Positions 1 to 6,388 of a stretch of 10,941 nt of DNA are shown here, piece after piece. Both the position numbers and the translations under genes were made by a program. Position 1 is the first letter of the stretch; each line of letters starts with the position of its first letter. Source of the DNA: Herminiimonas sp. (GTDB taxonomy: Bacteria; Pseudomonadota; Gammaproteobacteria; Burkholderiales; Burkholderiaceae); the NCBI GenBank assembly GCA_014377155.1, contig JACMQD010000148.1, positions 1 to 10,941 of the forward strand, written 5' to 3'. Below the pieces are notes generated by a model that was not told where the DNA came from, did no database searches, and saw nothing but the letters and a program-made list of their open reading frames with translations.

Positions 1-1288
1 CATTGTCGATATCCTGCAATTGCGCGACGAAGAAGCAAAATTGCTCGGCTACCAGAATTACGCCGAGGTGTCGCTAGTGGCGAAGATGGCGGAAACGCCG
101 GCACAAGTAATTGGCTTTCTGGACGATCTGGCTTCACGCGCTCGTCCATTTGCCGAGAAAGACCTGGCGGAACTGCGTGCTTTTGCCGGCGCGGAACTGG
201 GGATCGACCAGTTGCAGGCATGGGATACTCCGTATGCGTCTGAAAAATTACGCGAGCAGCGCTATGCGTTTTCAGAACAAGAAGTAAAACAGTATTTCCC
301 GGAAACCAAAGTAGTCCACGGCCTGTTCCGCGTGATCCAGACCCTGTTTGCGGTGGCGATCAAGCCGGATACGGCACCGGTTTGGCACCGTGATGTCAAG
401 TTCTTCCGTATCGAGAAAGACGGCAAGTTGATCGGCCAGTTCTATCTCGATCTGTATGCGCGCTCCGGCAAACGCGGCGGTGCATGGATGGACGATGCCC
501 GCGGCCGCCGTGTTCTCGACGGTCGCGTGCAAACCCCGGTTGCTTACCTGACCTGCAACTTCACCGAACCAGCAATCGTCGGCGGCAAGGTCAAGCCGGC
601 CTTTTTTACGCACGACGAAGTCAACACGCTGTTCCATGAATTTGGCCATGGCTTGCATCATATGTTGACTCAGGTCGATGAACTGGGCGTATCGGGCATC
701 TCTGGCGTCGAGTGGGATGCGGTGGAATTGCCGTCACAGTTCCTGGAAAATTTTTGCTGGGAGTGGGATGTGCTGCAGCACATGACCGCACATGCCGAAA
801 CCGGTGCACCGCTGCCGCGCGCCCTGTTCGACAAGATGATCGCCGCCAAGAATTTCCAGTCTGGTTTGCAGACGTTGCGCCAGGTAGAATTTTCGTTACT
901 CGACATGCATTTGCATAATGGCTACGATGCCACAGGCAGCAAGTCGGTACAGGCCTTGATTAACGAAGTGCGTGCCCGGGTCGCCGTGCTCACGCCGCCG
1001 GAATTCAATCGTTTCCAGCATTCTTTCGGACACATATTTGCCGGCGGATATGCGGCGGGATACTATAGCTACAAGTGGGCCGAAGTACTTTCCGCCGATG
1101 CGTATGGCGCATTCGAGGAGGCCGGTGCCGTCGGCGGAAATATCCTGTCCATCGAGACAGGCAGGAAATTTCAGGAAGAAATTCTGGCAATGGGCGGGTC
1201 ACGTCCTGCGCTTGAATCGTTCAAGGCGTTTCGTGGCCGAGAGCCGAGTATCGATGCGCTGTTGCGACACAGCGGCATGGCAGCGTAA
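1..1288 (+). CDS. prlC: Oligopeptidase A (M3 family zinc metallopeptidase), 5'-truncated by window edge
   Basis: This is a cytoplasmic zinc endopeptidase of family M3 (oligopeptidase A/PrlC, thimet-like), which degrades oligopeptides and cleaved signal peptides. The frame is open from base 2 with no start, so the gene enters from the left. About 428 codons are present, against roughly 680 residues for the family, so the N-terminal third is missing. The zinc site HEFGH is at bases 635-649. The downstream VELPSQFLENF segment carries the expected third zinc ligand Glu. Near the C-terminus FGHIFAGGYAAGYYSYKW holds the Gly/Tyr-rich substrate-binding loop. It ends with TAA at 1286-1288. The next gene begins 34 bp later on the same strand with no terminator between, so the two may be co-transcribed. 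Family assignment is firm. The choice of prlC/opdA over another M3 paralogue is likely but not proven from a partial protein. Confidence 0.93.
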   Translation, partial: IVDILQLRDEEAKLLGYQNYAEVSLVAKMAETPAQVIGFLDDLASRARPFAEKDLAELRAFAGAELGIDQLQAWDTPYASEKLREQRYAFSEQEVKQYFPETKVVHGLFRVIQTLFAVAIKPDTAPVWHRDVKFFRIEKDGKLIGQFYLDLYARSGKRGGAWMDDARGRRVLDGRVQTPVAYLTCNFTEPAIVGGKVKPAFFTHDEVNTLFHEFGHGLHHMLTQVDELGVSGISGVEWDAVELPSQFLENFCWEWDVLQHMTAHAETGAPLPRALFDKMIAAKNFQSGLQTLRQVEFSLLDMHLHNGYDATGSKSVQALINEVRARVAVLTPPEFNRFQHSFGHIFAGGYAAGYYSYKWAEVLSADAYGAFEEAGAVGGNILSIETGRKFQEEILAMGGSRPALESFKAFRGREPSIDALLRHSGMAA

Positions 1289-1322
1289 TGCAAGCCGGAT
1301 CGCATTCATCAAAGGAGATCAT

Positions 1323-1958
1323 ATGAAAAAATCAGTCACAGCGCTGGCGATTGCCGCGCTCCTTTGTTCCACCGCCGCATTTGCCCAACTGTACAAATCC
1401 GTCGGGCCGGATGGCAAGGTGACCTACAGCGACGTGCCGCCACCGACTGCGGCACGCGTGGAAAAAAAGCTCGACGCTGGCACCGGCAAGGACGGCGACG
1501 CCAATCTGCCGTACGAACTGGCACAGGCCGTCAAGGTCAATCCGGTCACGCTCTACACCACCAAAGCCTGTCCCGCCTGTGACGAAGGACGCAAGATGCT
1601 TTCGGCGCGCGGAGTGCCTTTTTCCGAAAAGACCGTCACGACCGGCGACGACATCCAGCGGCTGAAGGACGCTGGTGGCGACACGCAGTTACCGTTCCTG
1701 ACGATTGGCCGCTCGATGGAGCGCGGCTTCGAATCCGGCGCATGGGGTGCCAGCTTGCTCGCAGCCGGCTATCCGGAAACCAGCAAGCTGCCGAAGAACT
1801 ATCGCGTCGCACCGCCCGAGCCCGCCGCGCCGAAAGCGAAGGTGCCCGTTACGACAGCGCCGAGCAAATCCGATGCCGGCGCTGCGCCGACAGGGCCCTC
1901 GTCGCCTTCGGCCTTGCCGCAGCCGATCGGTAACGCGCCCCCGGGTTTCAAGTTCTGA
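1323..1958 (+). CDS. Exported DUF4124-glutaredoxin domain protein
   Basis: A 211-residue secreted thiol-redox protein with no gene name that I recognise. A Sec signal peptide (MKKS, hydrophobic core, STAAFA) should be cleaved after about residue 21. The mature start QLYKSVGPDGKVTYSDVPPP fits DUF4124, a short domain common in proteobacterial envelope proteins. Residues 73-150 are glutaredoxin-like: VTLYTTKACPACDEGRKML has a CPAC redox motif at Cys83/Cys86, and TQLPFLTIG supplies the cis-Pro. The last 55 residues are rich in Pro, Ala, Lys and Ser and look disordered. The ATG at 1323 is chosen because AAAGGAG lies 5 nt upstream and a signal peptide follows at once; the longer reading from 972 would overlap prlC. 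CPAC with a signal peptide points to periplasmic thiol chemistry, but the partner protein is unknown. Confidence 0.88.
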   Translation: MKKSVTALAIAALLCSTAAFAQLYKSVGPDGKVTYSDVPPPTAARVEKKLDAGTGKDGDANLPYELAQAVKVNPVTLYTTKACPACDEGRKMLSARGVPFSEKTVTTGDDIQRLKDAGGDTQLPFLTIGRSMERGFESGAWGASLLAAGYPETSKLPKNYRVAPPEPAAPKAKVPVTTAPSKSDAGAAPTGPSSPSALPQPIGNAPPGFKF

Positions 1959-2041
1959 TTCGTAGGATTGCGCCCCAGGCATCTATCGGTGTGTGGGGCC
2001 GCCACCGAGCATTCACCTGTCCGGTTTAGCCGGCTGCTTTC

Positions 2042-2467
2042 ATGACCCGCATAGATTTCCACAGTAACGTTCCGGACAAGATTGCCTATGCCTGCAGGCT
2101 CGTGAGAAAGGCGCGTGCAGCCGATTTCAAGATCGTGTTGCTGACCGCATCCGCATCGCAACTCGCCACGCTCGACGAGATGCTCTGGACTTTTTCCGCC
2201 CATGATTTTTTGCCGCATGCGACTGCTGGCGACGCGTTGGCGGGGCGGACGCCGGTAATTCTGTGCGACTCCGATACAGCGGAGCTGCCTCATCATCAAA
2301 TATTGATCAACCTTTCGGATAAAACACCAGGCCACTTTGCGCGATTCGAGCGGATGTTTGAAATCATCGCGTCGGATGATGCGGGCAAATCCGCAGGGCG
2401 CGAACGTTATCGCTTCTATCAGCAACGCGGTTATCCGCTTACCCATTTTGTCGCGGAAAAGACATGA
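2042..2467 (+). CDS. holC: DNA polymerase III subunit chi
   Basis: Chi is the clamp-loader accessory subunit that, with psi, links the replicase to the C-terminal tail of SSB. The product is 141 residues, close to the ~147 of E. coli chi. Family hallmarks are the opening TRIDFHSNVPDKIAYACRLVRKA, the central LDEMLWTFSAHDFLPH segment, and VILC followed by ILINLSDKTP. The start is fixed: an in-frame TAG at 2027-2029 lies just upstream and no other start codon falls between it and 2042. No clear Shine-Dalgarno sequence precedes the ATG. The stop codon overlaps the next start (ATGA, 2464-2467), so translation of the next gene is probably coupled. In related genomes holC often follows pepA; here it follows the glutaredoxin gene after an 83-bp gap (neighbourhood recalled, not checked). 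Confidence 0.9.
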   Translation: MTRIDFHSNVPDKIAYACRLVRKARAADFKIVLLTASASQLATLDEMLWTFSAHDFLPHATAGDALAGRTPVILCDSDTAELPHHQILINLSDKTPGHFARFERMFEIIASDDAGKSAGRERYRFYQQRGYPLTHFVAEKT

Positions 2468-2895
2468 TCAACCCGATGCACGACGCGAACATTCCGACCC
2501 TGACTGAAATCATCCCGGTCATCGCTACTAACAAGGAACCGCAGCCAGAGACCACCGGCGCGGCTTTGACTGCAGACAGCCGCCAGCCAACGCCAATCGG
2601 GATCGAGCCAGCGCCAGCAGTGATGCCGGAGCCGCCATTCGTCTCGCCGCGACAGTCCAAGCTGGATTGGGAACGGCTCGAAAACGAAATCAGCGAGCGG
2701 GTGCTCGCGCAAATGATGAACCGTATCGATTTCGTCCTCGAGCAGCGGATTCGCGATAGCCTCGCCGACGTCTTGCAAACGGCCGTGAGTGGCCTTGCCG
2801 AAGAGATCCGGCAAGGTCTGCAAGAAACACTCGAAGCCGTCGTTTCGCACGCCGTTGGCCAGGAAATTATCCAGTTACAAAAATCAAAAACATAA
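2464..2895 (+). CDS. Hypothetical protein, DUF2486-like, coupled to holC
   Basis: A 143-residue protein of unknown function. The N-terminal MHDANIPTLTEIIP resembles the opening of DUF2486 proteins found beside holC in Burkholderia relatives (assignment from memory, moderate certainty). Residues ~25-65 are Pro/Ala-rich and probably disordered. Residues ~66-140 are strongly helical and amphipathic (WERLENEISERVLAQMM, then RIRDSLADVLQTAVSGLAEE) and could form a coiled coil or helical bundle. There is no signal peptide or membrane segment, so it is probably cytoplasmic. The ATG overlaps the holC stop by 4 bp (ATGA), which indicates translational coupling and suggests a role near the replicase, though that is inference only. 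Transcription may stop in the AT-rich tract that follows. Confidence 0.8.
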   Translation: MINPMHDANIPTLTEIIPVIATNKEPQPETTGAALTADSRQPTPIGIEPAPAVMPEPPFVSPRQSKLDWERLENEISERVLAQMMNRIDFVLEQRIRDSLADVLQTAVSGLAEEIRQGLQETLEAVVSHAVGQEIIQLQKSKT

Positions 2896-2960
2896 ATATT
2901 TACGATATTTTTTGTTTTTTAAACGTTATTAAATAAATTTTATTTATAAATAAAAATTTA
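2892..2960. other. AT-rich island with perfect 18-bp palindrome upstream of dadA
   Basis: Only 5 of these 69 bases are G or C (about 93% AT), in sharp contrast with the GC-rich genes on both sides. Inside it, 2938-2955 is a perfect palindrome, TTTTATTTATAAATAAAA. The tract also contains T6-G-T6 at 2908-2920. It could be a binding or bending site for a nucleoid protein or Lrp-type regulator, an UP-like element for the dadA promoter, or the 3' end of the holC transcript. The sequence does not decide between these. Confidence 0.6.
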
Positions 2961-2990
2961 CAGGGCCTGATTGCCTCCCTAAACAATCTG

Positions 2991-3008
2991 GAATTTTCTA
3001 CAATTCTG
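2991..3008 (+). promoter_or_regulatory. Candidate dadA promoter/operator region
   Basis: GAATTTTCTACA (2991-3002) is matched at 11 of 12 positions by a site just upstream of the lrp gene, in the same orientation relative to its gene. It also contains a short dyad, GAATT-N6-AATTC (2991-3006). TACAAT at 2999-3004 fits a sigma70 -10 box at 5 of 6 bases, but I find no good -35 at the right distance, which would suit an activator-dependent promoter. The right half TTTTCTA matches half of the E. coli Lrp consensus; the left half does not. It is a candidate only. Confidence 0.4.
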
Positions 3009-3030
3009 GTATCGCATAATGGAGAGCAAC

Positions 3031-4347
3031 ATGAAAGTCATCGTATTGGGTTCGGGCATAATCGGCACCGCTTCGGCGTGGTTCTTGAACAAGTCCGGCC
3101 ATGACGTGACGGTCATCGAACGGCAACCTGGCGCCGCGCAGGAAACGAGTTTCGCTAACGGTTGCCAGATTTCAGTGTCGCATGCCGAACCATGGGCCAA
3201 TCCCGCTGCACCGATGAAAGTATTGAAGTGGCTGGGCAAGGAAGACGCGCCCCTGCTCTACCGCTTTCGTCCTGAGTGGCTGCAATGGAAATGGGGCATG
3301 CATTTCCTGCGTGAATGTACGCCGGGCCGTACTGCCGATAATATTCGCCAGATCGTCGCCATTTCCGAATACAGCCGCCAGACTTTGCAAGCGGTCCGCG
3401 CCGAAACAGGCGTCGACTATGATTGCCTCACCAGCGGCATTCTGCACTTTTACACCGAACAGAAAGATTTCGACGAGTCGCTGCCCGCAGCCAAGCTTAT
3501 GCGCGACCTCGGCTGCCAGCGCGATTCGATTTCTGCCGAAGAAGTCATCCGCATCGAACCAGCCCTTGCCAGTATCCGCGACAAAATCGTCGGCGGTGAC
3601 TTTACTGCCACCGACGAATCCGGTGACATCTACAAGTTCACCACCGGACTGGCACGCAAGTCCGCGGAAGCTGGCGTTAATTTCCAGTTCAACACGACTG
3701 TGACCCGCTTGCTGACAGAGGGCACAGGCGCTGCTGCCAAGATCACCGGGGTCGAAGTCATCACCGCGGACGGCCGTCACCAGGTCTTGCGCGCCGATGC
3801 GTTCGTGATGGCAATGGGCAGTTTCTCGGTACCACTGGTCAAGCCGCTGGGTATCGATCTGATGATTTATCCGGGCAAGGGCTATTCGGCGACCTTCGCA
3901 ATCACCGACCCGGCCGCCGCACCCACCGTGTCGCTCACCGATGATGGCTACAAACTGGTAGTCTCGCGCCTGGGAGACCGCCTGCGGGTAGCGGGAACCT
4001 GTGAACTTAACGGCTACACGCGCGAGCTGAACACGACCCGCTGCGAAGCCATCACGCGCCGTACACGCGAGCTCTTTCCCACGGCCTGCGACTATGACAA
4101 TCCCGTCTATTGGACCGGATTGCGGCCTCTGACCCCCTCCAACGTGCCGTATATCGGCAAGACCAAATTTTCGAATTTGTTTCTCAATACCGGACATGGC
4201 ACGCTCGGCTGGACCATGGGATGCGGCTCCGGTCGCGCGCTGGCCGATATCGTCTGTGGCCGTCAGCCCGAAGTCGATTTCGCCTTCACTGGGATGCCGC
4301 GCCGCCCGGCCGGCCATGCGGTTCTACCGAGGCCGGTACGCGCCTGA
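3031..4347 (+). CDS. dadA: D-amino acid dehydrogenase small subunit
   Basis: A membrane-associated FAD flavoprotein that oxidises D-amino acids, chiefly D-alanine, to 2-oxo acids and ammonia and passes electrons to the respiratory chain. The product is 438 residues; E. coli DadA has 432. The N-terminal Rossmann motif GSGIIG is at residues 7-12, with the ribose-binding Glu at residue 30 (VTVIERQ). Further DadA signatures are FANGCQISVSHAEPWANP, the IYPGKGYSATF segment, and the C-terminal WTGLRPLTPSNVPYIG and NTGHGTLGWTMGCGSG that complete the FAD site. The ATG at 3031 is preferred over 3019 because GGAGAG at 3021-3026 is a well-placed ribosome binding site and the family begins MKVxVLG. The Lrp-type gene is convergent downstream. 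In E. coli the dad operon is Lrp-controlled, so a similar link is plausible here. No alanine racemase (dadX) follows. Confidence 0.94.
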   Translation: MKVIVLGSGIIGTASAWFLNKSGHDVTVIERQPGAAQETSFANGCQISVSHAEPWANPAAPMKVLKWLGKEDAPLLYRFRPEWLQWKWGMHFLRECTPGRTADNIRQIVAISEYSRQTLQAVRAETGVDYDCLTSGILHFYTEQKDFDESLPAAKLMRDLGCQRDSISAEEVIRIEPALASIRDKIVGGDFTATDESGDIYKFTTGLARKSAEAGVNFQFNTTVTRLLTEGTGAAAKITGVEVITADGRHQVLRADAFVMAMGSFSVPLVKPLGIDLMIYPGKGYSATFAITDPAAAPTVSLTDDGYKLVVSRLGDRLRVAGTCELNGYTRELNTTRCEAITRRTRELFPTACDYDNPVYWTGLRPLTPSNVPYIGKTKFSNLFLNTGHGTLGWTMGCGSGRALADIVCGRQPEVDFAFTGMPRRPAGHAVLPRPVRA

Positions 4348-4348
4348 A

Positions 4349-4362
4349 CGCTTGCGCAAGCG
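4349..4362. repeat. Perfect 14-bp GC-rich palindrome after dadA
   Basis: CGCTTGCGCAAGCG begins one base after the dadA TGA and equals its own reverse complement. No T-tract follows, so it is not a standard intrinsic terminator. It could help form the 3' end of the dadA mRNA, bind a dimeric protein, or be chance. Confidence 0.5.
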
Positions 4363-4404
4363 ACTACGGGAAACTACCTATCTCCGCCAGTAAAACGAGG
4401 CGCT

Positions 4405-4442
4405 ATGCGGGTTGCAGCCTACTTTCAGCCCGCAACCCGCAT
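4405..4442. repeat. 11-bp inverted repeat between convergent dadA and lrp
   Basis: ATGCGGGTTGC (4405-4415) and GCAACCCGCAT (4432-4442) are perfect inverted arms around a 16-nt loop, in the 158-bp gap between the dadA stop and the lrp stop. The hairpin would form in either transcript. It lacks an adjacent T-run on either strand, so intrinsic termination is doubtful. A Rho-assisted 3' end, mRNA-stabilising hairpin or dispersed REP-like repeat are alternatives. I see no open frame of note in the gap. Confidence 0.6.
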
Positions 4443-4505
4443 GAAATCTCAGCACTGCCTGTGTCATCCAAGTGGATATACCGGCCGTTAGTGGCATGAT
4501 GTTGC

Positions 4506-5015
4506 TTACTTTGTGATCCGTACTTCGATTGCAGCCGCTTTTTCATCGAACGCTATGCGCGTGGCGAATTTTGCGCGCTTCATCGGAAAGCGGGATTGGA
4601 AGTGGCGTACGTTTCCGGAACCTGAAATAGCGCGGCGCACGAATTGGTAGTAAGCGTCCATATCGATGACATGTACCACCAGGAAATAATCGTAATCGCC
4701 TGACACGAAGTAGCACTGCATGACCTCTGCTTCCTTGGCCATACGTGCTTCGAATTCCCGCATGTGATCGTCGGACTGGTTATAGAGCGAAACCTCGAGG
4801 AAGGCCAGCATACCGTAGCCGAGTGCGAACGGATCGACCATCGCCACGTCGGCGCTGATAATGCCGGCGTCGCGCAGGTCGCGAATGCGGCGCAGGCAGG
4901 TTGGCTGGGAAATATGGACTTTATCGGCCAGGATGCGGGTCGGCGTCTGGTTATCTTTCTGTAAAAGATTGAGCAGTTTGCGGTCGACCCGGTCCAGGCT
5001 ATGAAATTTGGGCAT
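4506..5015 (-). CDS. Lrp/AsnC family transcriptional regulator
   Basis: A 169-residue feast/famine regulator. These proteins assemble as dimers to octamers and sense amino acids. The N-terminal winged helix-turn-helix begins with the typical LDRVDRKLLNLLQKD and continues TPTRILADKVHISQPTCLRRIRDL (HTH at about residues 28-50). The C-terminal effector domain (RAM fold, about residues 75-155) shows LGYGMLAFLEVSLY and the GDYDYFLVVHV segment. The start at 5015 is fixed by the need to keep the LDRVDRKLL helix; no ribosome binding site is visible before it. It is convergent with dadA and divergent from livK, so both are natural target candidates. A shared 12-mer upstream of this gene and of dadA supports auto- and cross-regulation, by inference. 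It might be a dadA-specific regulator rather than the global Lrp. Confidence 0.92.
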   Translation of the reverse strand: MPKFHSLDRVDRKLLNLLQKDNQTPTRILADKVHISQPTCLRRIRDLRDAGIISADVAMVDPFALGYGMLAFLEVSLYNQSDDHMREFEARMAKEAEVMQCYFVSGDYDYFLVVHVIDMDAYYQFVRRAISGSGNVRHFQSRFPMKRAKFATRIAFDEKAAAIEVRITK

Positions 5016-5023
5016 ATAAAAGA

Positions 5024-5035
5024 TGTAGGAAATTC
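5024..5035 (-). promoter_or_regulatory. Candidate lrp operator (12-mer shared with dadA)
   Basis: Read on the minus strand this is GAATTTCCTACA, differing at one base from GAATTTTCTACA at 2991-3002 upstream of dadA. It ends 8 bases before the lrp ATG, where a ribosome binding site would normally lie. A regulator bound here would block transcription or early elongation of its own gene. The status is inferred from the match alone. Confidence 0.35.
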
Positions 5036-5092
5036 AAAAAAACCGCAGAAAAACTCTTTGCGTTCGCTTTTTTCTGTTGTACCGTCTGCTTG

Positions 5093-5127
5093 TTCAGAAT
5101 TCTGAATGAGTTAGTGTTGCAGTAACT
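5093..5127. promoter_or_regulatory. Palindromic operator candidates between lrp and livK
   Basis: TTCAGAATTCTGAA (5093-5106) is a perfect 14-bp palindrome in the 144-bp gap between the divergent lrp and livK genes, 53 bp before the livK ATG. A second dyad, AGTTA-N9-TAACT, follows at 5109-5127. The CAGAA/TTCTG arms match the arms of the E. coli Lrp consensus, but the usual 5-bp AT centre is missing. The AATTCTG heptamer also occurs upstream of dadA (3002-3008). The position suits control of livK, lrp or both. I could not identify a convincing livK -35/-10 pair. Confidence 0.45.
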
Positions 5128-5159
5128 TAGTAATTTTTCAATCCTCAGGAGGGATATAT

Positions 5160-6311
5160 ATGCAGTTCAAGACTAAAATGATTCCGCTGGCTGGTGCGAT
5201 TGCCTTTGCCTTGGCAGGTACAGCAGCTGCGCAGGAACAAGTTGTCAAAATCGGTCACGTTGGTCCTATCTCGGGCGCGATTGCTCACCTGGGTAAGGAT
5301 AATGAAAACGGTGCCAAAATGGCGATCGAGGAATTGAACGCCAAGGGCGTGACAATTGGCGGCAAAAAAGTAAAGTTCGAACTGCTGACCGAAGATGATG
5401 CAGGCGATCCGAAACAAGGTACTGCAGTCGCGCAAAAGCTGGTTGATGCAAAAGTCAACGGCGTGATCGGCCACTTGAACTCCGGTACGACAATTCCTGC
5501 ATCGAAGATTTATTTCGAAGCGGGCATCCCGCAAATCTCCCCATCCGCAACGAATCCGAAGTACACGCAGCAAGGCTACAAGACTGCCTTCCGCGTGGTG
5601 GCCAATGACGGCCAATTGGGTGGTACGCTGGGTCGTTATGCAGTGCAAATCAACAAGGCAAAAAATGTCGCGGTCATCGATGACCGTACTGCCTACGGCC
5701 AAGGCGTTGCTGAAGAATTCATCAAGGGCGCCAAGGGCAAGGCATCGGGCGTCAACGTCGTCGCTCAGGAATACACTACTGACAAGGCGACTGACTTCAA
5801 TGCGATTTTGACAAAGATCAAAGCCAAGAATCCTGACGTCGTGTTCTTCGGTGGTATGGACGCTGTTGCAGGTCCGATGCTGCGTCAGATGAAGCAACTC
5901 GGCATCAACGCCAAGTTCATGGGCGGCGACGGTATCTGCTCCGAGCAACTGGCCACACTGGCCGGCGATGGCATGGCTGACGGCCAGGTTGTCTGCGCTG
6001 AAGCAGGCGGCGTAGTGGATGCAGAGAAAAAAGGCATGGATGATTTCCGTGCAGCGTACAAGAAGAAATTCAATACCGACGTGCAGATCTATGCGCCGTA
6101 CGTGTATGACTCGGTCATGATCATGGTCGAAGCCATGGTAAAAGCCGGTTCGGCCGAGCCTGCAAAGTATCTCCCTGTGCTGGCGAAAATCAAGCACAAG
6201 GGTGTCACTGGCAACATCGAGTTTGATGCCAAAGGCGACATCAAGGACGGCACACTGACTTTGTACACCTACAAAGGCGGCAAGCGTGTTCTGTTGGCTG
6301 TAACGAAGTAA
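5160..6311 (+). CDS. Branched-chain amino acid ABC transporter periplasmic binding protein (LivK/LivJ type)
   Basis: A 383-residue periplasmic solute-binding protein of the Leu/Ile/Val type (type I periplasmic binding fold). It should capture branched-chain or related amino acids for a Liv ABC permease. The signal peptide MQFKTKMIPLAGAIAFALAG ends at TAAA, with cleavage expected after residue 24. Mature hallmarks are VVKIGHVGPISGAIAHLGKDN, ENGAKMAIEELNAKG, the ligand-loop GHLNSGTTIPASKIY, and VIDDRTAYGQG. AGGAGGGA at 5147-5154 is a very strong ribosome binding site, which with a strong TTCG-loop terminator suggests high expression. No permease or ATPase gene follows; the gene is flanked by divergent lrp and a convergent cytochrome gene, so it is monocistronic and must work with a transporter encoded elsewhere. 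Ligand specificity cannot be read from the sequence. Confidence 0.93.
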   Translation: MQFKTKMIPLAGAIAFALAGTAAAQEQVVKIGHVGPISGAIAHLGKDNENGAKMAIEELNAKGVTIGGKKVKFELLTEDDAGDPKQGTAVAQKLVDAKVNGVIGHLNSGTTIPASKIYFEAGIPQISPSATNPKYTQQGYKTAFRVVANDGQLGGTLGRYAVQINKAKNVAVIDDRTAYGQGVAEEFIKGAKGKASGVNVVAQEYTTDKATDFNAILTKIKAKNPDVVFFGGMDAVAGPMLRQMKQLGINAKFMGGDGICSEQLATLAGDGMADGQVVCAEAGGVVDAEKKGMDDFRAAYKKKFNTDVQIYAPYVYDSVMIMVEAMVKAGSAEPAKYLPVLAKIKHKGVTGNIEFDAKGDIKDGTLTLYTYKGGKRVLLAVTK

Positions 6312-6331
6312 AGTTCTAGGCTTCGTGCTGC

Positions 6332-6362
6332 AAAAAGCCCAGTCTTCGGACTGGGCTTTTTT
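6332..6362 (+). terminator. Intrinsic terminator of livK (bidirectional)
   Basis: An 8-bp perfect GC-rich stem, GCCCAGTC/GACTGGGC (6337-6344 and 6349-6356), is closed by a TTCG tetraloop, followed by T6 and preceded by A5. It starts 20 bp after the livK stop and should also work on the minus strand. Confidence 0.93.
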
Positions 6363-6388
6363 CTGTCTGATCGCCACGACGTGGTGCC

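Noticed and set aside
972..1322. N-terminal extension of the glutaredoxin protein
   Set aside because: It would overlap prlC by over 300 bp and bury the signal peptide; the ATG at 1323 has a strong ribosome binding site.
1972..1999. GCCCCA/TGGGGC inverted repeat after the glutaredoxin gene as terminator
   Set aside because: Only 6-bp arms around a 16-nt loop and no T-tract.
3172..4317. 381-codon open frame on the minus strand opposite dadA
   Set aside because: Shadow of dadA codon structure; no ribosome binding site or recognisable motif.
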